64,000 nt of DNA from Haliclystus octoradiatus (lineage: Eukaryota > Cnidaria > Staurozoa > Stauromedusae > Haliclystidae): positions 4,689,465 through 4,753,464 of the forward strand of contig OU744448.1 of the NCBI GenBank assembly GCA_916610825.1, written 5' to 3'. A program made the position numbers and the translations under genes. The notes below the pieces were generated by a model. The model saw only the letters and a list, made by a program, of their open reading frames with translations. It did no database searches and was not told the DNA's origin. How positions within the stretch are numbered: the first letter of the stretch is position 1; every line of letters starts with the position of its first letter. This document shows positions 1 through 48,745 of the stretch, piece after piece.

Positions 1-520
1 CTTCTCATTGTTCAATTTTAAACGATTTAATATCATCCATTTAGCAACACTCAATTCTTGACTTAGATATGGCTGCTTTATCAGATTCATTAGAATTGAA
101 TGACATATATATCTGTGTGTCATCCGCATATAAATGGTATGGCACTTGATGTTCACTAATGATCTTTGCTAATGATTCAGTGTACATGGTATATAATAAT
201 GGAACAAGTACAGAGCCTGGAGGTACACCACAGGTCAGAGGACAAGGATATGAAGATTTATTTTCTATCTCGACAGTCTGTGTGAAGTTTGATAAATACG
301 ACTGGCTCACTACAGATGATGTGAAAGTTGAATCCACAGCAGCTAAATAGATTAAGTTCTCTAGCAAATTGGCTGATCGCCATACCTTTGTACACAGCAA
401 AAATTGAAAACAAGCATATCCTAAAATTCTTGTATTGACAGATTTTTTTCTCCAAATAAGAATATAAAGCTATATGATTTGAGGCGTCACTAGTTTCAAG
501 TAGTATAGTGCCAATATTCT
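1..520 (-). mobile_element. Non-LTR retrotransposon (LINE) reverse transcriptase fragment
   Basis: The minus strand between about 400 and 41 encodes a decayed RT palm: GVPPGSV (canonical GVPQGSVLGP), then LLYTMYTESL, and the catalytic motif YADDTQIY. These are hallmarks of non-LTR reverse transcriptases of the CR1/L2-like group, although the clade assignment is inference. Frame changes upstream (towards 520) and the window edge at 1 leave only a fragment. It is not expected to be functional. Confidence 0.8.
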
Positions 521-1147
521 TGAAATAAGAATTCCATGCTTCTATGTTTTCACACTGCTAAATAACTGTTCTGTAAAATGTGTCAAAGTTCCTAAAACTT
601 TTAGCCTGCGTGCAGACCTATTGTTTCATCCAACTGCGTCCTTTCAAACTGAGACCCAGGTCCTCATTCAAAGGCGCGGTATGAAGATTTGAGAGAAAAC
701 AGAAAACTGTGACCGTTTGCATTTGCAGTTTATGACTTTACAAACGCAGAGAACATCAAGATGTTTTCAACCTGCCATGGCTTTAACTTTAACTTGTAAA
801 GATGCTTCAAATGATATGATATTTACGCGAGGAATTATAAAAGGTGAAAACATGGAATTGGTTAGGCCTATTTGGTTTATGAAAACGCGATGGAATGACA
901 CCGCCATTGGCCAACAAGGAAGTTCATTTAAACCGAGCCTGAATGTTGTCTTTCCTCGAACATTATTTTGTGGGATTTGACTTTGGAGATTCAAGTGTAA
1001 GAAAGGTAGGTCTATTATACTTTGTTATTCTATGCGTTTAATAATTCAACGTTGAATTTTGTCTGCCAAATTAATTTAGAACGCCTAAAGTCAGGAGGCC
1101 AAATTGCATTCTCAGGGTTCTCATCCCAAGCCAGCATCAAACTTCAA
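521..1147. other. Unannotated intergenic or intronic stretch
   Basis: I see no recognisable coding or RNA feature. Two overlapping open frames at 717-994 are short, on opposite strands and have no family signature. Confidence 0.4.
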
Positions 1148-2010
1148 GGGTGATTCTTGAAGTAATATTATCTAGCATGTGTCTTTTGACTCTCATTCTC
1201 AAAATGCTTTGATTATTTCATTGATCACGTACCAAGAACTGATGTGGAACGATCCCATTATTATTATAATACCACGGCACTATTATTATTATTAGAATTT
1301 ATATTAGACTTCATAATATCAATATTTGAGAGATTCCAACGACCATCACATAGGATATTATATTTATTAACTTCACTTTAGATTTTACAGTAAAATTAGA
1401 GACAAAAATAAGATATGCTAGATCATGGTGCTTCAGGTTGCATCTAAGTTAAAACTAGAAGGACGATTCTTGAAGTAACGTAACGTAATATAGCATGTAT
1501 CATTTTTGATTCTCATTCTATAAATGCTTTGATTATTTTCTTGACCACGTACGAAGAACTGACGTAGAATAATACCATCATTATTATATTACCATTATTA
1601 TTTTTACTCCTATTATGATAATTTATATTAGACTTCATATTATCAATAATTGAGAGATTCCAACGACAATCACATAGGATGTTATATTTTATTAACTTGA
1701 CTTTAGTTTTTGTAGTAAATTGGAGGCAAAAATATGATTTGCTAGATTATGGTACTTCAAGTTGCATGTAAGTTAACTAGAAGGACGATTCTTGAAGTAA
1801 CGTAACATAATCTAGCATGTTTCGTTTTTGATTCTCATTCTATAAATGCTTTGATTATTTTCATTGACCACGTAGCAAGAACTGACGTTGAATGATCCCA
1901 TTATTATTACATTACCATTATTATTATTGCTACTATTTACAATTTGCACGTCAGTTAACTAGAAAGTGGATTCTTGGAGTTGAAGTAACGTAATATAGCT
2001 GTGTATCACT
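1148..2010. repeat. Tandem repeat, ~320-bp unit, about 2.7 copies
   Basis: Three successive units start near 1150, 1464 and 1783 with the shared phrase GATTCTTGAAGTAA. Each continues through a TCTCATTCT...AATGCTTTGATTATT block, a GACCACGTA-like block, a short ATT-rich stretch and a GAGAGATTCCAACGA block, ending GTTAACTAGAAG. The third unit is shortened, and a fourth is only a stub near 1970-2010. The units differ by scattered substitutions. No coding content is evident. Confidence 0.8.
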
Positions 2011-3178
2011 GAATAATTACCATAAATTTAATTTTAAGTAAATTTAATCATATATCAATGAGCTGTTATCATCTTTATATTATTGGCATTGCTACTCTAT
2101 TATTGTGTCCTTTCTCCAGTTTTAACTGAGGATATATGTTTCACTTACTCAACTCTTTTTTGTTTTCTTTTTCACCAGGAACACATATCTGTTACTTGGT
2201 TTAACTTTTCATTTTGGGAATATACTATACCATCCATCTATCGTTCTTGGCAATGCCAATGTGTGTTTTTATTGGTAAAACCATACTGAAGAACTTTGTA
2301 CTGTCAATAATGAACTATATTGAAGTTAGATGGTAATCTCATAAATAACAAATTACTATTATAATCATCGTATATAGTCTAAATAATCTTGAGCTTTGTT
2401 AAATAGGCATAAAACGTTTTTATTACATTTAACTACTAAAATGATGTATTAAGTGATATGTATTGAAGTTACATTAGTTCTTGTTAATTGAGTCTAGTAA
2501 CAAAATATGTAAACACTTTTGGAATTATTCATGTTGATTGTTGAATAAAATGTTTGATATTTGATAAAAGAACTATAATATTTTAATTAAAATCATGATT
2601 TTAATCAAGTTATATATCGTTTGTTGTTTGGATTATGATTCTATTTCTGCCAGGAAAGGGCTATGATACCGTATTAGGTTGAACAGAAATATACTCCAAT
2701 TAAGAAAAAAGCCAATTGAAATGAGAATATTATTGTTGGAAGGTGCGAGCATCTCTGATTCTATGTAGACAATTATTCTTGAAACAAGAAAATAGCGGCA
2801 ATTAACAGCTAAATTCAATTGAATAGCGTGTGAAAAAAAAAGAAAATTTCGTCTTGAAACAACAATTTATATTCTTACACAATCCAAATATTCTTACCTC
2901 ACGGAACAGCCAAATATTGTTGTTTCAAGGAAATATATTCTTGATACTTATTAAAAGATTCTTGTAAGTGATTTTAAGGATTTTGCTGTGTAAATCATCG
3001 TTTCTCTCTGAAATCAGACAAACATCAATAATTTCCCCATTGAATTTCCTCCATTTACCAAACCTAAATTTTATACAACAATACTTTTAATTTTACCTAT
3101 CAAAAGGATTATACGGGTAAAAATCTGTGTAGATATTGGGCTAACCTATGCTTATTCAGAAAAATATTTTCATTTCAG
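2011..3178. other. AT-rich stretch without recognisable feature
   Basis: I find no gene, RNA or repeat with confidence. It may be the intron or upstream flank of the TSP1 exon that follows. Confidence 0.4.
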
Positions 3179-3352
3179 TTGATGGTGTTTGGTCTGATTG
3201 GATTAACTATGCCCCACCTGGAAAAAATCCTGACATGGAAGTTTATCAAATCCAAACACGGACATGCAACAATCCAGCACCTGAAAATGGTGGTGCTCCA
3301 TGTGTGGGTGAAACTGAAAGGGAACGTCCTTGTTTGATAGGAGAATGTTATG
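3179..3352 (+). CDS. Thrombospondin type-1 (TSP1) repeat exon
   Basis: A 174-nt exon is bounded by a TTTCAG acceptor and a GTAAGA donor. It encodes a TSP1 repeat: DGVWSDW at the start (the W-x-x-W mannosylation-type motif), then QTRTCNNPAPENGGAPC and ERERPCLIGEC. Four of the usual six cysteines are visible. The exon is phase 1-1, the classic shuffled-module type. It cannot splice directly to the first C3-like exon at 6272, which starts in phase 0. A scaffold gap and repeats lie between them, so it may belong to a separate upstream gene or need intervening exons. TSP1 modules occur in terminal complement, ADAMTS and many matrix proteins. Confidence 0.8.
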
Positions 3353-3607
3353 GTAAGAAGTATTGATTGAAAAATATATATATAGTTTAGCGAGCATTTT
3401 ATTATTATGGTTATTATGGTATGGCAATTTCTGGCAGAAAGGTAGCACATGTCTTGATGGTTTTGGAGGCATTTATATTGGAAGTGCCGACATTGACGGC
3501 CGACATAGCTGCAATCCGACAGCCAACCAAAATAACATCAATTTTGAGGAATAAAACATATCAAGGTGTCCGCTTACAAGCTTACAAATTAGTTAAATAT
3601 TATCATA

Positions 3608-4393
<786 letters not shown>

Positions 4394-4593
4394 NNNNNNN
4401 NNNNNNNNNNNNNNNNNNNNNNNNNNNNNNNNNNNNNNNNNNNNNNNNNNNNNNNNNNNNNNNNNNNNNNNNNNNNNNNNNNNNNNNNNNNNNNNNNNNN
4501 NNNNNNNNNNNNNNNNNNNNNNNNNNNNNNNNNNNNNNNNNNNNNNNNNNNNNNNNNNNNNNNNNNNNNNNNNNNNNNNNNNNNNNNNNNNNN
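4394..4593. other. Assembly gap of exactly 200 N
   Basis: The round size matches a scaffolding placeholder and not a measured gap, so the distance and possibly the adjacency of the flanks are not established. Confidence 0.95.
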
Positions 4594-5765
4594 CCCCTAC
4601 TGGAAACAATTGAAATTTTGGTTACGGATGCATTTTCTAACAATTGGTTCAATGAAAAGTATTCCTTGAATTTAACGCCTGATGATCTGCGTGACCTATT
4701 ATTGATCAGTACCAAAGATCAATTGTTTCAATTCGATGGTGAGCTGTATGAACAGTCAGATGGAGTGGCAATGGGATCACCATTGGGACCTTTGTTAGCT
4801 AATGTATTTATGTCCAATATTGAAAAAATTTTATCAGAATCTAATAAATTACCAGAGTTCTACTGGCGCTATGTAGATGACACCTTGGCAATTGTCAACA
4901 ATAGAAAAGAAGCAGAAAACTTATTATCAATTCTGAATGCAGCACACTCCTCATTAACTTCACGATTGAGTTAGAGGAAAACAAAAAATCTACCTTTTCT
5001 TGGAATCAAAATGACCAATACCGGCACAGAAATATCAACAAGTGTACATCGAAAAACAACAAACAAAGGACTTCTTTTACATTATCAGAGTCATGTGGAC
5101 CAAAGGTATAAAACCGGTATTTTGAAGACAATGCTTCACAGAGCGCATCGTCTTTGTTCCTCTGAAGCTGATTTTAATATTGAATGTAAAGTACTTTTTA
5201 ACATTTTAGTAAACTTAAGTATCCGCCCCGTGTTTTTAATTCTATTTTAAATAAAATGCTAAGTAATGATTTTAATTCTCCAGTTTTACCAGACGATAAT
5301 TTAAAATATGTTAGTATAGTTTTACCTTTTAAAGACCAACATTCATGTGATGAAACAAGAAAAGAACTTTACCGTTTAAATTGTAAAATAAGTGTAAAGT
5401 TTAATGCTATTTTTAAAAGTAAGAAGCTCAACGATGACTTGCGTACCCGTGAGGAGAAGCCAGATTTGTTAACCCAGCAATGTGTCATATATCATTTTAA
5501 ATGTGGTCTGTGCGAAGCAGACTATGTTGGCTATACATGCCGGCACTTATATGAACGCATAGATGAACATAACAAAAGTAACCTTGGTACACACGTCAGT
5601 CAAGAGCACGGAATATCTACTGATCAATTTGAAAAACATTTTAGAATAATAAAAAAGTGCAAAAATAAATTCGATTGTCTCGTGAATGAAATGCTGGCAA
5701 TTCAAGAACTGAAACCAACATTAAACGTTCAGGGCGATTCCATCCGGGCCAAAGTTTTCAAATAA
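4594..5765 (+). mobile_element. Penelope-like element remnant (RT palm plus GIY-YIG endonuclease)
   Basis: Three consecutive frames belong to one decayed ORF. The first (to about 4974) carries the RT core with GVAMGSPLGPLLANVF and the catalytic YVDDTLAI. A frameshift near 4950-4975 leads to a thumb-like region ending near 5250. A second frameshift leads to 5256-5765, a GIY-YIG-type endonuclease: CVIYHFKCGLC, then YVGYTCRHLYERIDEH, then a C-terminal NEMLAIQELKPTLN. RT followed by GIY-YIG is the known arrangement of Penelope-like elements. The 5' part is lost in the gap. The 3' flank at 5930-5962 has an AGTCGAAACGTTG motif also seen (as AGTCGAAACGTCG) beside the second fragment near 42110. Confidence 0.85.
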
Positions 5766-6017
5766 CTGCATGCATTTCATATCTATAGGCTAGTTACCAT
5801 AGTTACTGTTGTCACTGATATAGATCTCATATAATTGTAAATATTTTTCATGATGTAACTTTACCCTCAAGGGGCAAACATTTTTATGTATAAATATATC
5901 TTAATTAATAATAAAAAACATTCACTTGAGAATGGCTGAAGTCAATCAGTCGAAACGTTGTGCAAATTTAGTTGTGTTGTTATTTTGTACCAAAATTATC
6001 ACCAAGAAGATTCTGAT

Positions 6018-6164
<147 letters not shown>

Positions 6165-6271
6165 TGTATAAGACTTCAAATGATTCCCTCGCAAATCTCC
6201 TTCCCCTGCTTATACTGTTCTTGCATCCTGCTTAACTGAATACTAACAATGTATGCGTATACCATGTCTAG

Positions 6272-43157
<36,886 letters not shown>

Positions 43158-43839
43158 CGTTTTTTGTGATAACCTTCAATTTTCTCCAATTATGATTTGT
43201 TGATGATTGATATTGATGACTCTATGTAATAATATTATAACGTAGGTAACCAAAGAATCATCAGTGTTGTTTTTCGTATTACATTCGACTTATCACTTGA
43301 ATCACTTGAGCCAACTTATCTCTACGAACACCTTTTCTTCTTTCTAGTGATTCCTCCCAGTTTGAAACACCATTAAACACTTGATGTAATAAGTTACATA
43401 TTCCAAACTCGATTATGAAACATTGTTCAGGTTTCTGCTGATCAAACATACTTGATAAATTGAAGCCGAGTCTATGATATAGTCTATAATAATATACATA
43501 TCAACGAGCTAATACGATCAAAGATGAAATTACAGCTTGATAAATTTTTTTCCCCATGATCACCGTTAGCAGGTGTGCTGAATATCTGCTGAGCGTCCTT
43601 AAACTCAATGTTTCTATATTTTGACATCAATACTATGGAAACATCAAGCTGGTGAACGTTGGCAGATTGGACCCGTCACACATTACAAATTCGAAGAATT
43701 AGTGAGATACTTTTCAATCGTCAAGCAGTTCTAATTTTAACTCCTTTTGAGCATGGATAGGCAAGAGGTTGCGCTATTAGACTATCAAGTCTAGAATATA
43801 TCCACCTTTGTGAGTAGGTTCTTTAACATGTTGTTTTAA
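43158..43839. other. Downstream flank of the C3-like gene
   Basis: This is probable 3' UTR and intergenic DNA. Apart from a candidate ATTAAA at 43372 I see nothing supportable. Confidence 0.5.
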
Positions 43840-44210
43840 TCAAAGGAATCTAAGATGCCTGCAATCGCGCATCATGCATGTATTATTAAGATGAAAATTA
43901 AAATCAGCAACAATAATTAACTGATTAGTCAAAGTTGCAGGATTTCCTAGAAATGGACTAAATTCTTGTACAAACAGAGAAACAGTAAGATTGTTATTTT
44001 GAGATGATGGTGGCCGGTAAATAGCGATTAAATGTATACTTTTCGAGGAGCAAGTTACCAAGTAGTCCATAAATTCAATAGATTGATATGATAACTCAAG
44101 TGAACAGTCCTTAAGTTTAAGAAAAGCATCATTTACTGTTAATACTATTTTAAAGAGCCTTTCATAGTACGGATTATAACATTCTCCGTCGTGCATCGAT
44201 GAAATCGTGC
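43840..44210 (-). mobile_element. LINE endonuclease fragment
   Basis: The minus strand encodes IHLIAIYRPPSSQNN and, further on, LIIVADFNFHLNN, the exonuclease-endonuclease-phosphatase signatures (YRPP and the GDFN-like motif) of non-LTR retrotransposons. No RT follows. Confidence 0.75.
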
Positions 44211-45004
44211 ACAGAATCAGAGTTTTAATTTAGCTGCTAGAGTTTTATCGAGAGGTACATTTTTGATGAGGCATACATTGACCACGTCACACATTGTTTA
44301 CGTTGATCATCAATAGGCTATATGAGGGAGGTGAATGGTGACCACTATAGATATGTGTACTCTCAGTGAGAAGTTGGTTAAAATCAGTAAAATATTGGAG
44401 TTTGCCTATCCCATTTATGTCATGTACTGTATCAAATTTCAGAATCACCTGTTGTTCTTACGTACAAGTCAATGTTTCACGCAGAGATTCACTCAATCGA
44501 TACATCAATAATATTTTCATAGCAATATCTCTATCTGTGAAAACTAGTTCGTTAACTGGTTAACTAACTTCCAATGCATATATTTATTTCATTCGATGTA
44601 TGTAGCCAACATACCGTTTACTTATACTGTAAATAACCTATATTATTTAATTTGAAATATGTAGTACAATAGAGTATCAATCATTATCAAATTTCACCTT
44701 TCAGGTAATGAAGTCTCGTTTAATTAGTAGATTTTTTCAACGTCCAAGCAATGACGTGAGATGTTTAAAGCCCAATTATTTGTGTGCTCACAACATGCAT
44801 GTAGATAGTCTGTTCATATAAAACAAGAAAGTCTGGACACCTCAATCATAACAAACAATATCTCAATAAATAATAACTTCTCATATGTGAACAGTAAGAT
44901 ATATTATATAGCAAAACACTAAGTAATTACTCAGTATTGTTAGTAAATGAATTTAATAAAGACGCACTATTGAAGACTCAGCTTTATCAATAGGTTTATT
45001 TTAA

Positions 45005-45507
45005 TACTCTGCAAATGTACGCTCTCTCTTCCATCTTGCAGCCTGAATAATCATATCGATTGGTACATTACTAGTGGCTGCAGCAGAGGCATAGGCAGAT
45101 CTAACAGTATGGGATTTAAATTCAGATACAGTATATTAATACCCGAATCAGTTAATAGATTAACGATCCATCTACGTAAAGAATACTTCGATGCTGGTCT
45201 TGTACGGTTTTGTTAGTGTAATGAAAAAATTATCAATTTCACCTCGTAAAATTTTAGTTAGACATAAATATTTTTTAATGCAATTAGCAATGCACAACTG
45301 TCTATTCTGTTGATAAGCAGCGAGTTCGATATTAGATAAATGCCTTCCAGGCTTAGATTGTTTCAATAAATCTACGATGATAAGTTTGCAAATTGAATCA
45401 GATATACTCATAAACAACTCAATTTTAGTACACTCAATGTTTTTACCCGCTAAGCTGATAGAATATCGATCAAGCCCAGAGTTTACATTAATAATGGGCA
45501 GGTCCAC
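45005..45507 (-). pseudogene. Tyrosine recombinase remnant (DIRS/Ngaro- or Crypton-like)
   Basis: The minus strand from about 45507 carries a recombinase core region. After frame changes near 45170 it reads FKSHTVRSAYASAAATS, with the H-x-x-R catalytic pair, then QAARWKRERTFAEY followed at once by a stop and NKPID. In DIRS-type enzymes the pattern is TF..[FY]-Y-[ND]KP, so the stop sits at the tyrosine nucleophile. The 5' end merges into the transposon terminus at 45497. Confidence 0.65.
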
Positions 45508-45896
45508 TAAAATTTAAGTATGTAATTTAAGCATATCCATACGAAAATCAAAGGATAAGTTTAATATGCCCGATTTTTTTTTCAAAAATATCGACAAACC
45601 ATCTAGATGTCTGACTTCAATTGACATTGCGTAACCATGGTTACGAAACGGCAAGTTTTTGTGGATGAAGGAATGTGACGTCATAATCCGGACAAATTGA
45701 GAAATCTACTATTATCATGACTTGATATACAAAACCGTTCATCCATCAATTCGTAATTTTTTATCCCAACTTTTTGTGAATAGTATAATCAGAACCGCTG
45801 ATTTTTAAACGAGACCAAGGGTAAAGATTTGTTTCTTTTTTTGGTTTGTCCTTTTTGAAGAGAAACAAAACAAATATTTTCCACATCTTTCTCTCT
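45497..45896. mobile_element. Fragment of the TA-flanked DNA transposon, inverted
   Basis: It begins GGCAGGTCCACTAAAATTTA and matches the reverse complement of 35083-35477 through CGTAACCATGGTTACG and TGACGTCATAATCCGG. Homology stops near 45896 with no second terminus nearby. Confidence 0.8.
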
Positions 45897-46285
45897 TGAC
45901 ATGCACGAAATTTTGCTGTGCATGGTTTCAATTCTGTATCGTTGGGTCTATTGCACAGCTTTGTTATCTTTGCTTGATTTTTTGCATTGATTATATTACA
46001 AAATAATCACAACCCTCAAATAGATTTCGTCACATACTTTGTTTGCTTCAGTGATTTTCATTCACTCCATAACAAAACAACCAAAACCTTCTGAACTTCT
46101 ATAGTTTGTCTCATTGTAATGGATTACTGAATATATATATACATATATATCTAAGTGTTGAATGTATGTCAAGCGAAATTCTAAATATATCTGTGTGACG
46201 AACCCTGAATGAAATGATGTAGTAGAAGTAGCCAGGAACGCTATTTTCCTATTTATTATTAACAGCAACTGACGATGATAATGAA

Positions 46286-47604
46286 ATGGAGCCATTTTCC
46301 AGAAAGCAATATAAATTAAAGGTGATAGCAACACTTTGTTACTATTTCTTGATGATGGTTTTCATTGGTAGTGAATTCGCAGCACGATCAGCTCTAATTG
46401 TATTCTATTTTCGACACCTGGACGTTGATGATTTATCATTTTGGCAAGGTACTGCAATTCTTATTGGTGATGGTATGTCATTAATTTACTCATTACCATT
46501 TGGCTACTTATGTGATAAATATGGTAATGCAAGAACATGGCTATCAATATTAAATATGATTTGCTTTTGTGGAATGTTATGCTATGGTATAATATTTTCA
46601 CTAACATCAATGATGATAGGATTATTTCTTAAATGTTCTACGTATGGCATGATAGCAATTTGCAGTGGCGAAATAGCCAAGATAACTGATAAAGGTTCTA
46701 TTTCCAGAGCGTTTTCTTTCATTGGCTTAGGGTCTGCTATTGGTCTCTGTCTTGGTCCTTCAATGAACTTCTTATTGAATGATATATAAATGTCAATATT
46801 GCTGGAGTAGAAATCGACTACGTTAATGCACCATTTTTTGCATGCGGAGGAATACTTATTGTATTGCAACTTATACTGTATTTCATATTGTCAAACAGTG
46901 AAGATCTCCAAACTGTGTCAAGATACACAGAAAAATCTATTCAGAAAGATGAGCTATCAAATCTTCAAAAACAGAGAATCATGGTCGGTCCTATCACAAT
47001 AGTGAAAACTCTATTCACTTACCCTGATTTGGTTGTCGTATATATTGGAACCTTCGTTTGGGTTTTAATATTATATTCGTTCGATTACATTCTACCTTTG
47101 ATTTCTGTTACTTGGCTTGAACTTGATCCCATAGACGTCAGTACAGTATACACTATTTCTGGTATAATGGTAACATCCTCATACCTTATATCTATGTTAC
47201 TACCTCATATAAATGTCTATTATGGTGCGCTCTTTATTGCAGTTGCTCAACTAGGTATTCCTATTTTAGTATCTGCATTGAATAATTTAGATATAAATGA
47301 TCGTATTATGCGTCCTGTATACTTCATATGGGTTTTGCTTGGAGCATCCACTTGGCTTTTAGATTACGTATTTGCAAAGTCATTATCATCAAGAATCATA
47401 CCACTGGAAATTCAAAGTTACGGAGAAGCTGTTCGGAACATTTCCGGTGCAATGGCAAGAATGGCAAGCGGTATTACTGTGTGGTTATGGTATAATAATC
47501 CAGACAGTGTATCTTGCGTGTTATTGGCATTAGCACTAATCCAGATTATAGCTTTATTAACTAGATGGAAAACTTTAAAGAATCCAGTTCGTATTTCACT
47601 CTAG
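46286..47604 (+). pseudogene. Major facilitator superfamily transporter, single exon, one frameshift
   Basis: The first frame (46286-46789, 167 residues) starts MEPFSRKQ. It carries the MFS loop motif GYLCDKYGNAR and about five membrane helices. The second frame resumes at 46789 with NVNIAGVEIDYVN and runs to 47604 with about seven more hydrophobic helices, so the two together make a 12-TM protein of usual size. The shift is an extra TA in GATATATAAATG near 46786-46790. An AATAAA lies 27 bases after the stop. The substrate cannot be read from sequence; SLC46-like or MFSD families are possible. It may be a recent pseudogene, a polymorphism or a consensus error, because the rest is intact. Confidence 0.75.
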
Positions 47605-47630
47605 CAATTGATAATGCTAGATATATTATG

Positions 47631-47636
47631 AATAAA
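47631..47636 (+). terminator. Polyadenylation signal AATAAA of the MFS gene
   Basis: A canonical AATAAA lies 27 bases after the MFS stop codon, at normal spacing for a short 3' UTR. Confidence 0.55.
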
Positions 47637-48745
47637 TATACCGATATAAATACTGCAGTAATGCACTGTAAAAAAATATTTAGTAGTTTTGATAGCTTTC
47701 ATATTATTAGAGCGATAAAAGTTTGGATGTTTTCTTTAGTTTAATTTTGCAAGTGAAAGCAATCTCACATATAATTGGCTCCCCATGCAGTGGTGCTACG
47801 CGTAAGGTCAAAGATTGGCAGCCTATGTATGCAGTCGATGGTATAAACAAATAAAAATAAAATAATTAGCAATAGTTTTTACCCTCAAAATTTTCATGAA
47901 ATGCCTATAAGATACAATTGCAATTATATTACTACCCTCTAATTATTCAACCAATGAAAATTGATTCGTTTAATTGTTACTTCGTCAGTTTTGTCCTGTT
48001 TTTTAATCGTGGAAAATTCAAAGTGTAATTATGTCAATGTGTTGTGAAAATGCCTTTATGCTTTTAGACCCTTTAACAAGAAAATACAGATTATAATAAT
48101 TACTAGTGATACAGATCTTTCTGCAAAATTTTAAATAAAAACCCTGCTAAAAAAACATGATACTATCAATGTCAGTGCTCAACTAAGTGCTTATATAGAT
48201 ACGAGAACGGTGGAAATCCAACTTAAATATACCATTATGTGAAGTGAAAACTATGGAGATAGCACACGATCTTTTATAAGCGTCATTTTATCCCATTTTA
48301 ATAAACATACATGCAGATGCTCGATGATAGCTTCGAGGAGGTGAAGTGGAAGATGCTTCATAAAATGTATTTTTTGATAATATCGCAGATTCGATTATGA
48401 ATTCTCAGCCAATTTCACATTCTTGAGCGAGAAAATTCAAAAACACTTGGATTTGTATCCATAACTAAACTCTGGCTAGCAGATAAAACGTCTCGGATGA
48501 TATATGTAGCATGATCTCAAGAATCAAAATCTCCAAAAGTGGAATACAAAAACCAAACAATATATGCTGAAATTAATTACTTAGATAGTAAACTGCTGTA
48601 AATTTTTCTCGCAATCAATGTCCCAATACTATTATATCTTGTAAATATGAATAAAACTTTCAAACCATTGAAACCAATTGTTGATATATAGTGTTACCAA
48701 TAAGTGCTGCGTTGTATTAATACTGCATATGAAGAAAACAATTGA
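47637..48745. other. Intergenic stretch between convergent genes
   Basis: It lies between the plus-strand MFS gene and the minus-strand fibrinogen-related gene. It is AT-rich and I recognise nothing in it. Confidence 0.5.
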
